Assembly: GCA_030429625.1 (NCBI GenBank)
Contig: JAUIFA010000002.1
Coordinates: 124,001-188,000, forward strand
DNA from: Alphaproteobacteria bacterium
GTDB taxonomy: Bacteria > Pseudomonadota > Alphaproteobacteria > Rickettsiales > UBA8987
Reading direction: 5' to 3'
DNA: 64,000 nucleotides
Shown here: positions 34,905-43,694 of the stretch, piece after piece
Numbering within the stretch: position 1 is the stretch's first letter
Layout: every line of letters begins with the position of its first letter
Position numbers and translations under genes: made by a program
Notes under the pieces: generated by a model
What the model was told of the DNA's origin: nothing
What the model saw: the letters and a program-made list of their open reading frames with translations, nothing else
Database searches by the model: none

Positions 34905-36917
34905 TTACTGTGTGATTCGGACTTTTGCCGCCATCACCGGAGCAAAGCCGTAAGACGCTCCAGCTCGGCTGATTCTAGCAACATTGTCACCATCACTGTC
35001 AATCACATCATCACTTATTATATTTTCACCCGTGTCGGTTGGCCATTCTGCCAATTGCATACCTTCGCCCACTTTATGACCGTTAATCACGGTACGGAAC
35101 CAATCTTTGTAACGGGAGGTGAGGTGTTGCAAGGTTAAAAGTGGTTCAGATTCTTTTTCTGTGTTAGGAAGAACCGTCATTAACGAACGCATGCCAGCGC
35201 TAACGGCCGCGACTGTCCAAGGAGTATAAATACCGTCTTTGTTGGCATAAACGCCGGTTTGTGGGTCAAACAAATTTTTCTCCACCGCCACAAAAAGAGT
35301 CCGTGCCGCTTTGCGATATTTCATATCGCCGGTGGCCTTAAAGGCAGAGGAAAGCCCATGAATAACTGCAAACTGCGTGCCCACAGAATTGCCCGCAAGG
35401 ATGCCTTTACCAATCTCATATTTGTTGGCAACCAAACCGTTTTTACCAATCAGATTCGCTAAAATAAAATCGGCTTGTTGGCGGATCACATCAAGTGCTT
35501 TTTTGCCACGTTCGGTATTAAGGCTTTCACCCGAATCGGCTGAGGCATAGCCCACCGGAAGTGCGTCTTGCGAACGTTGATAAATGGACAGGGCATGCAG
35601 CGCATAGGCTGCGTCATAGGCGGTAACGATGTTGCCCTTTTTGCCGTTGGTATAGACATCGACAAAGGTGCCTTTTTCTTTATTAAAGTGCAGGCTGATA
35701 AGGTTCTTAAATTGGGCGTTGGTCAATGCTGATGCTAGCGAGAAGGGGTCGTCTGATTCAATATCATTTTCCAGATAGTCATCAATATTTTCAGCCGGTG
35801 CCTTAGGGAATGGTGCACCGTCATAGACTGCCAAGAAGGCTGGATTTTGATTGGTATTGGCTGTGCGTTGGTCTGTCATGGCATAGAATTCACTTAGTGG
35901 CCACAAGAGAAGCCATTTGTCCCGCAAGGAGGAGGTGCTATCGGTAACCTTCAACGCTCCAATGCCTTTAAAACCATTGTGCACTTTTTCGCTGATTTTA
36001 ATGCTGTGCGGTAACCAGATTGGCCCTTCTTTGGGAGAATAGTTGGTAATGATAGGGGTTCCCAACTCTTTACCGTTATAGCCCAACTTTGTTTTAATGG
36101 TTAGAAGTTTGTCCCAAGTTAATTCAGCAAGTAACATACCATTGACCCCATCGGCCGCAGAGACTCCCAACGCATGGATGCCGTCTTGGTCTTGCGTGGT
36201 AGATTCCGCTTCAACTTCCTCGTCAGATTCTATCACGTGCATGCCACCAAGGAAATCCTGTGTCCACATCACGTCTTTAAGCATTTGACCGCCAAAAGCT
36301 GCTGGATTAAAATGTTTGTCCATGCCGGATTCTTCCCATGCTAGTGTGGTAAAATCACCAACATAGGCGGGGGTAATGGCTTTAATTTCTTTGTCATCTA
36401 TGGTAAGGGTTTCTTCTCCGTTTTTTGTTACGTTTACCTTTTGAGCAAACTCTGGCGTACCAGAAACATAAGGCACGCCCACCGGATACATATTTTTAGG
36501 CAGATCATTACTATCAAAACCTACTGATCGTGCCAGCTCAGAAAAACGCTGTTGTAAAGATTCCGATGTGCCACCACGTTGTTTGTTTGCTAGCCCATTG
36601 GCAAGATGTGGCCCCATGCGGGACTGGAAATTCAGCGCGTACATGGCTTCTTCTGAATATTCGTAGCTCTCAATGCCCGTGACATAATCAAACGCGGTTG
36701 GGACATCAATGGCATTAGGATCTAACATGTCGAGATCCAATCCTAGTGTTTCTGCCAGAGGTTCGCCGGAAAGTTCAAATTCGGTATAAGCCAGCATAGC
36801 CCCCGCTGTATCAAAAGAATTGTCGATGACGATAACTTTTGTATCTACTGCCAGCGCAGAATATGCTGTAAAAGAAAGGGCAATTGGAAGGGCAAGTGTT
36901 GATAATTTTTTGATCAT
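34905..36917 (-). CDS. Large secreted protein of unknown function in the cytochrome operon
   Basis: 670 residues, starting behind AGGAGAATAAC. Signal peptide: MIKKLSTLALPIALSFTAYSALA, giving a periplasmic or exported protein. The C-terminal 300 residues show helical-pair periodicity (AYDAAYALHALSIYQRS; SVGTQFAVIHGLSSAFKATGDMKYRKAARTLFVAVEKNLFD; GIYTPWTVAAVSAGMRSLM), as in alpha/alpha-toroid folds of glycoside-acting enzymes, but I cannot assign a catalytic site. Acidic clusters (ESDEEVEAESTTQDQDG; DVIDSDGDN) could bind metal. No Cys is apparent, so it carries no c-haem. It sits 9 bases after the porin-like gene. Confidence 0.75.
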   Translation of the reverse strand: MIKKLSTLALPIALSFTAYSALAVDTKVIVIDNSFDTAGAMLAYTEFELSGEPLAETLGLDLDMLDPNAIDVPTAFDYVTGIESYEYSEEAMYALNFQSRMGPHLANGLANKQRGGTSESLQQRFSELARSVGFDSNDLPKNMYPVGVPYVSGTPEFAQKVNVTKNGEETLTIDDKEIKAITPAYVGDFTTLAWEESGMDKHFNPAAFGGQMLKDVMWTQDFLGGMHVIESDEEVEAESTTQDQDGIHALGVSAADGVNGMLLAELTWDKLLTIKTKLGYNGKELGTPIITNYSPKEGPIWLPHSIKISEKVHNGFKGIGALKVTDSTSSLRDKWLLLWPLSEFYAMTDQRTANTNQNPAFLAVYDGAPFPKAPAENIDDYLENDIESDDPFSLASALTNAQFKNLISLHFNKEKGTFVDVYTNGKKGNIVTAYDAAYALHALSIYQRSQDALPVGYASADSGESLNTERGKKALDVIRQQADFILANLIGKNGLVANKYEIGKGILAGNSVGTQFAVIHGLSSAFKATGDMKYRKAARTLFVAVEKNLFDPQTGVYANKDGIYTPWTVAAVSAGMRSLMTVLPNTEKESEPLLTLQHLTSRYKDWFRTVINGHKVGEGMQLAEWPTDTGENIISDDVIDSDGDNVARISRAGASYGFAPVMAAKVRITQ

Positions 36918-36926
36918 GTTATTCTC

Positions 36927-38027
36927 CTAAAATTCTTTTGTGTAGCGGAACAGAAAGCCCAATATGTTGGAATTTACACCTGCCTCATCGGTTGTTTTAT
37001 ACCCGGCTTCGGCGGTAAGTCCATTGTTAAAATCATAACCCGTGCTGACTTGGAACAAACTGTCGTCAAAATCGGCAATAGTACCGACCTCATCAATGTT
37101 GCGTGCGGTATAGCTGAAGGTCACGTTCCAGTTTTCCTGATAGATTGCCTTGGTACCAATGGTAACATATTGGTGATCTCTGTCGGCAATGCCTTCAAAA
37201 TTTTCGATGGTGACATATTCAACAATATTTTCCAACGCCATATCTTCAGACACAGGGATGGTATAATGTAAGCCGAGTACCATGCCTTTTTCATCATCAA
37301 ATCCAGCACCTATATCGGCATCGCCTTGTGCCAAGTGACGCACAGCAATATGAGAGTTTAAGTCTTCAATGCCGGCAACATTTGTGCTGTCTAAGGAGAT
37401 GGCAAAAGAGGATAAATCTTCAGTATTGCTGGCGCCGCCGTCGCTCAGGGTGGTTCTGGGTCGACTGGTAAGGGTAGATTTGCTCAAGAAACTGGTATCA
37501 GCAAAAAACGTGCTGGCAGAAAGGGTGCTTTCACTTTTTTCTCCGGTGATGAAGCTGTAAGATGCTCCTACCCCAAATTTTTCAGTGATTTCATAATCTT
37601 CGGCAAAATCTTCACCCCAAATTCCGCGTGCATCCCACGCTGTACCAAAGGCTGGGTTAAATTTTCCTGCCCAAAAGGCATAGTCATTATGTGCAAAATT
37701 GATTTTAACTTCTTCAGCAAACAGGCCGTTGCTTTGGAAAAAGATATCGTCGTCGATGTTTTTGGTGGCTGCCTGATCAAAAGGCTCTAACACAAGTACA
37801 CCATCGATAAAGATATTCTCGTTCAAAGTGATGGTTGGAGCAACTTCTGTACGTAGAAATATATTATTATGTTCGGTAGTGCTATCGTCCGAATCGACCG
37901 TGTTTTCGTTTTGTATCTCCACAACAATTTCTCCCGAGACATTTGGGTATTGGGCATGGGCCGGTAAGGCAGTAGTTGCACTTAGTGCTAAGATAGAAAA
38001 ACTAAATAACGCTTTTTTAGGTGGCAT
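36927..38027 (-). CDS. Porin-like outer-membrane beta-barrel protein
   Basis: 366 residues from ATG 38027, which has GGAG 8 bases upstream; the ATG at 38033 is too close to it. Signal peptide ends LPAHA. The mature chain alternates short beta strands with aromatic ends and Asp/Asn-rich loops (FWAGKFNPAFGTAWDARGIWGEDFAEDYEITEKFGVGASYSF; GYDFNNGLTAEAGYKT) and ends in Phe (LGFLFRYTKEF), the BamA-recognition signal. The size fits a barrel of about 16 strands, smaller than MtrB-type electron-conduit porins. First gene of the operon with the secreted protein and hexahaem cytochrome; the promoter carries a Fur box. Confidence 0.85.
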   Translation of the reverse strand: MPPKKALFSFSILALSATTALPAHAQYPNVSGEIVVEIQNENTVDSDDSTTEHNNIFLRTEVAPTITLNENIFIDGVLVLEPFDQAATKNIDDDIFFQSNGLFAEEVKINFAHNDYAFWAGKFNPAFGTAWDARGIWGEDFAEDYEITEKFGVGASYSFITGEKSESTLSASTFFADTSFLSKSTLTSRPRTTLSDGGASNTEDLSSFAISLDSTNVAGIEDLNSHIAVRHLAQGDADIGAGFDDEKGMVLGLHYTIPVSEDMALENIVEYVTIENFEGIADRDHQYVTIGTKAIYQENWNVTFSYTARNIDEVGTIADFDDSLFQVSTGYDFNNGLTAEAGYKTTDEAGVNSNILGFLFRYTKEF

Positions 38028-38049
38028 AAACATAACTCCGTAATATAAT

Positions 38050-38132
38050 GTTAATGAGAATCATTATTAAATAATGGAATGGAGTATATGTGTCCAGAAA
38101 TATATGTCAACTAAAAATAAGAATTATTCTTA
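38050..38132 (-). promoter_or_regulatory. Iron-regulated promoter: Fur box, sigma70 elements and second palindrome
   Basis: On the minus strand TTGACA (38110-38105) and TATACT (38088-38083) are 16 bases apart. The 19-mer at 38050-38068, GTTAATGAGAATCATTATT as read on +, matches the E. coli Fur consensus at 16 of 19 positions and covers the region just after the expected start. Upstream of the -35, 38118-38132 is a perfect palindrome TAAGAAT-T-ATTCTTA, which resembles both a 7-1-7 Fur site and the Irr/ICE motif TTAGAA-N3-TTCTAA with one mismatch per arm. Confidence 0.8.
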
Positions 38133-38150
38133 GAAGGATAAAAGTTGTGG

Positions 38151-38849
38151 TTATTGATAGAGTAGATAAAATGGTGAACAGACTTCAGATGTATTAGAAA
38201 CGTCGTAAGTATCCGTATCAATAGCAGCCAAAGTATGATTATTGGCGCAAGCTTTTCCTCCGCTATATCCAAAAATCTTGCCTGTGCCTGGCATGCCATT
38301 GTCCAGCTTTTTATCAATATATTTTGTATCTTCAGGTGTTAATACATTGTAGCTTGGGCCGCTTCTGGCCAAATAAATATATAGGCTTTTTTGATCGTTC
38401 AATGCGGCAACATCCAAAGAAAACATAAAGGTTCTGGCTACATAAGTGGGAGAAAAGGTGACCCCCTCCATGGCAGTTTTTGGCCGACTAGTGCCAATAA
38501 CAATGTTGCCTTCCGTTTCGTCGTACGTGCCCTCAATCAACCCGGCAAGAGCCAAGTGATCCCAGAATTGTGTAGTTTCTCCAGGGGTGGTAATGGTGTG
38601 GCTGCCGTCGCCTTCTTCTGTTTGGCCAGGCCAATAATCCGAGGCTTCGTCAAAATCACCAGGAATGGCATCGTATTTGGCTTGGAACAGGTTAAAGGCG
38701 GTTTCGTATTTGACAAAATCATTCATGATGCTGGTTAGGCGTGACGTGTGGATCATTTCTCGACCAGAGACAATGCCTGCTGTAATCAGGCTAATAATAA
38801 CCAAAACAATGGAGAGTTCTACTAATGTAAAGCCAGATGTTTTTCCCAT
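38151..38849 (-). CDS. Type IV pilin-like protein (prepilin N-terminal motif)
   Basis: 232 residues from ATG 38849, preceded by AAAGGG. The leader MGKTSG is followed by the cleavage/methylation signature FTLVELSIVLVIISLITAGIVSG with Glu at +5. The rest is a globular pseudopilin-like domain (FQAKYDAIPGDFDEASDYWPGQ) with two Cys near the C-terminus (GKACANN; SEVCSPF). No pilus assembly gene lies in the window. It could be a minor pilin or a pseudopilin of a type II system. Promoter TTGACT-17-TATGTT lies upstream. Confidence 0.88.
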   Translation of the reverse strand: MGKTSGFTLVELSIVLVIISLITAGIVSGREMIHTSRLTSIMNDFVKYETAFNLFQAKYDAIPGDFDEASDYWPGQTEEGDGSHTITTPGETTQFWDHLALAGLIEGTYDETEGNIVIGTSRPKTAMEGVTFSPTYVARTFMFSLDVAALNDQKSLYIYLARSGPSYNVLTPEDTKYIDKKLDNGMPGTGKIFGYSGGKACANNHTLAAIDTDTYDVSNTSEVCSPFYLLYQ

Positions 38850-38886
38850 ATTACCCTTTTCTGTCAAAACATTCATTTGCTATGAT

Positions 38887-38915
38887 AACATATATAGATG
38901 TATACATACAGTCAA
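38887..38915 (-). promoter_or_regulatory. Predicted promoter of the prepilin gene
   Basis: On the minus strand TTGACT (38915-38910) and TATGTT (38892-38887) are separated by 17 bases, giving a start near 38880 and a short leader of about 30 nt. The divergent rlmB gene starts at 38943. Confidence 0.5.
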
Positions 38916-38942
38916 AAAAACATAAGGTTAGTATTATATCAT

Positions 38943-39692
38943 ATGACAAAACAACACAAAAAACATTTTGGAAAAAGTAATGATTCTGTAAAGCAAAGTC
39001 ATGGGCTTTGGTTTTATGGCAGGCATGCAGTAATTGCGGCGTTAGAAAACCCTAAACGGGAGGTTAAGCGGCTGCTAACCACAAAGGCTGGAGCTGAAAT
39101 GCTGCAATCGGTGGATTGTCGTGGTTTGACCTCAGAGTTGGTAGAGGCAGATGTGATTGCACGCCACGCCCCAGATAACGCGCCCCATCAAGGGGTGGCG
39201 TTGCAGGTGCGGCCGTTACCAGGGGTAAGCGTAACGGATTTGCAGAACCCAAAATTGGTGATGGTTTTGGATCAGGTGACTGACCCGCATAATATTGGTG
39301 CGATATTACGGTCTGCTGCAGCATTTGGAGTCGATGCGCTGATTGTGCACGAGCAAAATTCCCCGCAGGAAACCGGTACTATGGCCAAGGCGGCTTCTGG
39401 TGCGTTAGAAATCGTGCCGTTGATAAAGGTAGCCAATGTGGCTCAGGCGATGGACGAGCTTAAGGAGCAGGGTTTTTGGTTCTTAGGCATGGACGGAAAG
39501 GCAGAAACTAGCCTGAAAGACACGCCTTCTTATGATAAGACAGGGGTGGTAATGGGGGCGGAAGGCAAAGGGCTACGGCGTTTAACGGCAGAAAAATGTG
39601 ATCTTCTGGTCAAATTACCTATCAAACGTACCATTGAGAGTTTGAATGTGTCCAATGCAGCGGCCATCGCATTGTATGAATTGTCTTCCTAG
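38943..39692 (+). CDS. rlmB: 23S rRNA (guanosine 2'-O) methyltransferase, RlmB type
   Basis: 249 residues from ATG 38943. The N-terminal substrate domain (LWFYGRHAVIAALENPKREVKRLL) precedes a SpoU/TrmH knot with motif 1 LDQVTDPHNIGAILRSAAAFGVDALI, motif 2 VVMGAEGKGLR and motif 3 LPIKRTIESLNVSNAAAIALYE. RlmB methylates G2251 of 23S rRNA in E. coli; TrmH-type tRNA activity cannot be excluded from sequence. The Lys/His-rich N-terminus is longer than in E. coli. Its stop overlaps the next convergent gene by 4 bases. Confidence 0.9.
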   Translation: MTKQHKKHFGKSNDSVKQSHGLWFYGRHAVIAALENPKREVKRLLTTKAGAEMLQSVDCRGLTSELVEADVIARHAPDNAPHQGVALQVRPLPGVSVTDLQNPKLVMVLDQVTDPHNIGAILRSAAAFGVDALIVHEQNSPQETGTMAKAASGALEIVPLIKVANVAQAMDELKEQGFWFLGMDGKAETSLKDTPSYDKTGVVMGAEGKGLRRLTAEKCDLLVKLPIKRTIESLNVSNAAAIALYELSS

Positions 39693-40948
39693 GTGCTGAG
39701 CTGTGCTAAATCCAGAAAAGTAAAACGGTCGCGCGTGAGGTGGGCATGTCTGGCCGCAAAGTCAAATTCTTCTTCACCCCAGCCTAATGTGGTTAGTTGA
39801 GTGGAGATTTTGGCATCTTCTAAAGCCTGTTTGATGGTGTGATAGGGTAGGGTGATGCGTTGAATTTCTTGCCGGATATGTGGCCATTGAGTGTGTAATC
39901 TCTTGTTGATTTGGTCAGCCTGTTTGGCAGAAAGAGATTTTTTTTGTGTTTCGGTATAGCAAGAAGTACCAAGATCTTCTCCAAAGGTGAATTTCAGAAA
40001 GTCCTCTTTAGGGGAGAATGGTAAAATATTTACTTTATCTTTCGCAAGAAGAGTTTGCTGTAAATTACTCATATATAATGTAGTTATAGCAATCTCTTCC
40101 CCATGAAGAATATCATATTCTTTATTCTTACCACGCAGCATTTCCAGCGTGTGGGCAATTATATGTTCTCCCTGACTGGCAGGGTAGCTGCCATTACTTA
40201 TCAACATGCCAATGCCAGAAAGAATCAGCGTATGGGCGAGTAGGGAAATGGTTTCAATGTCCCCTTCAATCAGTTTCTTAGAGCTTTGTAATAATGCTTC
40301 TTCGTAAGGTATAAGCAAAGCAAAAGCAGTCGGATTGTAATAGCTGTCGAAAAGTAGATGTGACAGCAGCCAATCGGCCTGAGCGGTGCTGCGGCAGATG
40401 GAGTCCCCAAATCCAGCCTGAATCATACGTGTGGGCGCAGCTGCGAGAATGTCCAGATCGAGAATGATGGCTTTTGGAGGCTTTGCCGCTATGGTTTTTT
40501 TATGCCCGTCAACAGTGATGGACGCATTGGCTGAAGCATAGCCATTCATGGAAGGGGCAGTGCCAAAGACGATGTAAGGAATTTTTAGCAGATACGAAGC
40601 ATACTTGCACAGATCGTTGATGGTGCCACTGCCTACGGCAATTATTACTTCATCTGTGGCGCAAGTACGGGTGATTTCATCCACATGTTTTTCATCCGCT
40701 CCCACATTGCCTTCAAGGATTAAAATATTGCTACAATCAATTGTATCGTATAAATATTCTCCTAATACATCGTAAGTATTATGGTCGCAGACGATGGTGC
40801 AGGATTTGCCTTCCAGAGCAAGCTTATCTAGATTTTTTCGTGCATTTCTTTCAATGGTGATGTGTTGAATCGGTACAGAAACATTCTCCCCGCTTTGGGG
40901 ACAAATATAGTTACCATCGAGAATTTTTTGTATAATATCTTGCGTCAT
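39689..40948 (-). CDS. sn-glycerol-1-phosphate dehydrogenase family protein (AraM/EgsA type)
   Basis: 419 residues. The NAD-binding signature AVGSGTINDLCKYASY and FGTAPSMNGYASANASI are typical of the G1P dehydrogenase branch of the iron-alcohol/glycerol dehydrogenase superfamily. Metal ligands are visible as Asp in GFGDSICRSTAQADW, His in GEHIIAHTLEM and His in DILHGEEIAI. The enzyme reduces dihydroxyacetone phosphate to sn-glycerol-1-phosphate, the backbone of archaeal lipids; Bacillus AraM does the same. What this organism uses it for is unknown. It stands alone between rlmB and rlpA. Confidence 0.85.
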   Translation of the reverse strand: MTQDIIQKILDGNYICPQSGENVSVPIQHITIERNARKNLDKLALEGKSCTIVCDHNTYDVLGEYLYDTIDCSNILILEGNVGADEKHVDEITRTCATDEVIIAVGSGTINDLCKYASYLLKIPYIVFGTAPSMNGYASANASITVDGHKKTIAAKPPKAIILDLDILAAAPTRMIQAGFGDSICRSTAQADWLLSHLLFDSYYNPTAFALLIPYEEALLQSSKKLIEGDIETISLLAHTLILSGIGMLISNGSYPASQGEHIIAHTLEMLRGKNKEYDILHGEEIAITTLYMSNLQQTLLAKDKVNILPFSPKEDFLKFTFGEDLGTSCYTETQKKSLSAKQADQINKRLHTQWPHIRQEIQRITLPYHTIKQALEDAKISTQLTTLGWGEEEFDFAARHAHLTRDRFTFLDLAQLST

Positions 40949-41003
40949 ATGGCGTGAATATATAATCTGTATCTACCACGACGTAAAGTCAAATAGGGGT
41001 GAT

Positions 41004-41840
41004 ATGAAAAAAATTATTGTTATCACATTAATGGTAATTGGGCTTTCAAATTGTACCACATTGGAGTTGGTTAAGACAGTTGGCACCTATCTGTACAAAA
41101 TGAGCAAAACCCAATATGCAGGTCATTATAAGGTAGGAAACCCTTATAAGGTAGGGGGTATTTGGTACACACCAGAGGTGGATACGTCTTATGACAAAAC
41201 CGGTGTTGCCTCGTGGTATGGTGCGGATTTTGATGGTAAACTAACCTCCAACGGAGAGATGTTTGATAAGGATGTGATCTCTGCAGCTCATAAAACCCTG
41301 CCCTTGCCCAGTGTGGTGCGGGTGACCAATTTAGAAAATAGAAAATCGATGCTTATTAGAGTCAATGACAGAGGGCCTTATGTAAATAATCGGATTATTG
41401 ATTTGTCGGAAGCAGCGGCCAAAAAGCTTGGTGTGTATCAAAAAGGAACGGCAAAGGTTCGGGTGCAATTTGACAATGATGCGACGAATAAGATGTTTGC
41501 ACATTCCAGTCACAAAGATTATAAGCGTCCGAAGTCTCATGTGGGGCATGGGACGGCTGGTCATATTAAAATTGCTAAGAAGAAAAATATTCCAAAAAGA
41601 AAAGATGCTAGTCGTGGACTTTTTGTCCAAAGTGGGGCATATAGTAAATACGAAACGGCCAAAAAAGTGGCGGAAGATTTAAAATCTATTTCCCGTGTTG
41701 TGATTCAGGAAGTCAAAATAAATAATAAAAATATTTTTAGGGTGAGAATGGGGCCATTTTCGGATGAAAAAGATGCGGATGTGGCTGATAGTAAAGCAAA
41801 TATGTTAGGATATAAGGATGCAATTATTGTTTATGATTAA
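41004..41840 (+). CDS. rlpA: RlpA-type septal lytic transglycosylase with SPOR domain
   Basis: 278 residues. Signal peptide with lipobox LSNC (MKKIIVITLMVIGLSNC) makes it an outer-membrane lipoprotein. The double-psi beta-barrel domain at about residues 65-155 includes GVASWYGADFDGKLTSNGEMFDKDVISAAHKTLPLPSVVRVTNL and VNDRGPYVNNRIIDLSEAAAKKLG, with the catalytic Asp. A SPOR domain for denuded septal glycan lies at about 205-278 (LFVQSGAYSKYETAKKVAEDL). RlpA cuts glycan strands at division sites. Order rlpA-dacA-tmk-holB is standard in Alphaproteobacteria. Confidence 0.93.
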   Translation: MKKIIVITLMVIGLSNCTTLELVKTVGTYLYKMSKTQYAGHYKVGNPYKVGGIWYTPEVDTSYDKTGVASWYGADFDGKLTSNGEMFDKDVISAAHKTLPLPSVVRVTNLENRKSMLIRVNDRGPYVNNRIIDLSEAAAKKLGVYQKGTAKVRVQFDNDATNKMFAHSSHKDYKRPKSHVGHGTAGHIKIAKKKNIPKRKDASRGLFVQSGAYSKYETAKKVAEDLKSISRVVIQEVKINNKNIFRVRMGPFSDEKDADVADSKANMLGYKDAIIVYD

Positions 41841-42990
41841 TAAAAATATAAGGTGGTTATTCGCACCATTCATCGCTTCTTTTATTATATTTAGCAGTGT
41901 TTATGCCTCTGCGGCAACAGAGATAGAAACAAACGCCAAATATGCTTATATGATTGATTACGATACAGGGCAGGTGTTGTTTGAAAAGAATGCCGATGAA
42001 GAAATGGGGCCTTCTTCAATGACCAAATTAATGACGGGCTATATGATTTTTGATGCGCTGAAAAATGGTGGCATCACGATGGAAACAACTTTTCCTGTGA
42101 GTATAAAAGCTTGGAAGAAAGGTGGTTCAAAAATGTATGTCAAAGAAGGGGACAATGTTGCGTTAGAAGACCTGATTCCCGGTATTTTAGTAGTCTCTGG
42201 TAACGATGCGTGTATTGTGGTAGCCGAAGGGATGGCGGGCAGCGAAGAACTTTTTGCCGAAGATATGAACGCCATGGCCGAAAGAATTGGTTTAACAGGC
42301 AGTCACTTTAAAAATGCTTCGGGTTGGCCGGAAGATGGACACGTAATGACAGTAAAAGATCTGGTTACGTTATCTAAACGTTTGTACAAAGATTTCCCAC
42401 AATATTACCATTATTTCTCCCAGCCGTCATTCACCTATGCCGACATCAAACAAGCCAACCGTAATAAGCTGTTATACAAAAATATTGGGGTAGATGGGCT
42501 AAAAACCGGATATACCAGCGACAATGGTTACGGGATTGTGGTTTCGGCAGAGCAGGATGGGCGCAGGGTTTTCATTGCGCTTAATGGAATGGAAAGCTCT
42601 AGGCAGCGTGTGGCTGAGGCTCAGCGTATGGTTCGTTATGGATTTAATGGTTTTAGGACGTTGGATTTATACAGTGCCGGTGATGCGGTGGAAAGTGCCA
42701 ATGTGTGGATGGGTAAAGAGGAAACCGTACCGCTTGTCATGGAAGAAGATTTAAAAATATTAACCAAGAAGAGAATCAGCCAGCAGGCAGAATATAACCT
42801 TTCGGTTTCTTATGAGGGGCCTATTGCTGCTCCCATTGAAAAAGGGCAGCAAATTGCAGAGCTTATTTTGAAGAAAGATGGAGAGGTGGTCAAGCAAGTG
42901 CCATTAGTCGCGGGGAAATCCGTCGAACGTCTCGGTCTTCTTGGCAGAATGCAGTTCGTGGTGATGCATAAGTTGTTTGGTTCGGATTAA
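41833..42990 (+). CDS. dacA: D-alanyl-D-alanine carboxypeptidase (PBP5/6 family)
   Basis: 385 residues from ATG 41833; earlier in-frame starts at 41818 (ATG) and 41827 (TTG) are possible, all within the end of rlpA. Signal peptide ends VYASAA. The penicillin-binding triad is complete: SSMTK (SxxK), VVSGNDA (SxN) and GLKTGYTSDNG (KTG). A C-terminal PBP5-type beta domain follows, with a final amphipathic stretch. It trims pentapeptide stems in the periplasm. Possibly translated by coupling to rlpA. Confidence 0.94.
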   Translation: MINKNIRWLFAPFIASFIIFSSVYASAATEIETNAKYAYMIDYDTGQVLFEKNADEEMGPSSMTKLMTGYMIFDALKNGGITMETTFPVSIKAWKKGGSKMYVKEGDNVALEDLIPGILVVSGNDACIVVAEGMAGSEELFAEDMNAMAERIGLTGSHFKNASGWPEDGHVMTVKDLVTLSKRLYKDFPQYYHYFSQPSFTYADIKQANRNKLLYKNIGVDGLKTGYTSDNGYGIVVSAEQDGRRVFIALNGMESSRQRVAEAQRMVRYGFNGFRTLDLYSAGDAVESANVWMGKEETVPLVMEEDLKILTKKRISQQAEYNLSVSYEGPIAAPIEKGQQIAELILKKDGEVVKQVPLVAGKSVERLGLLGRMQFVVMHKLFGSD

Positions 42991-43011
42991 TTTTAATTCT
43001 GGGAGAGGATT

Positions 43012-43647
43012 ATAGCCAAGTTTATCACATTTGAAGGCGGAGACGGCTGCGGGAAATCCACTCAGCTGGGGTTGCTGTGTGATGCGATGTTCAGTGCTGG
43101 AATTGACATGGTCAGAACGCGTGAACCTGGCGGAACAGAAGGAGCTAATGCCATCCGAAAATTGTTGGTGGAGGGGGATTTGCCATGGGACGGAATCACT
43201 GAAACCCTGCTTCATTTTGCGGCGCGTCGTGACCATGTGGAAAAGCTGATCAAGCCGCGCCTTGAGCGTGGAGAGTGGGTGCTGTGTGATCGTTTTGTTG
43301 ATTCTACCATGGCCTATCAGGGGTACGGTTATGAATTGGATAAGGAGGCGATTAATACTCTGCACACGCTGTCTATTGATTCTCTGTTGCCCGACCTTAC
43401 CTTTATTTTTGACATTGATGTTGAACAAGGATTAGAGCGTGCTAGAGGGCGTTCGGATAGCGAAGACCGCTATGAAAATATGGATATTTCCTTCCACAAA
43501 CGCCTGCGTGAAGGCTTTCTGGACATTGCAAAAAACAATAGTCAACGCTGCGTGCTTATTGATGGTTCGGATACTATCGAAAATATCCATAAAAATATTA
43601 TTAGGATAATGTCAGAGAGATTTGGAGTATTGTCATCTTCACCGTAG
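43012..43647 (+). CDS. tmk: Thymidylate kinase
   Basis: 211 residues if read from the ATA at 43012, which gives M-AKFITFEGGDGCGKSTQLG, the usual Tmk beginning with complete P-loop. The frame has no ATG, GTG or TTG between the stop at 42994 and the P-loop, and GGGAGAGGA (43001-43009) is well placed for the ATA. Starting at the first standard codon (TTG 43072) would remove the P-loop. Other motifs: TREPGGTEGANAIRKLL, CDRFVDSTMAYQGYG and the lid region ARGRSDSEDRYENMD. It phosphorylates dTMP to dTDP. Confidence 0.93.
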   Translation: MAKFITFEGGDGCGKSTQLGLLCDAMFSAGIDMVRTREPGGTEGANAIRKLLVEGDLPWDGITETLLHFAARRDHVEKLIKPRLERGEWVLCDRFVDSTMAYQGYGYELDKEAINTLHTLSIDSLLPDLTFIFDIDVEQGLERARGRSDSEDRYENMDISFHKRLREGFLDIAKNNSQRCVLIDGSDTIENIHKNIIRIMSERFGVLSSSP

Positions 43648-43694
43648 GTGGAGATCCAGAAAAGCGTTGCTTTTATAAATGGCTTCACAATGTA

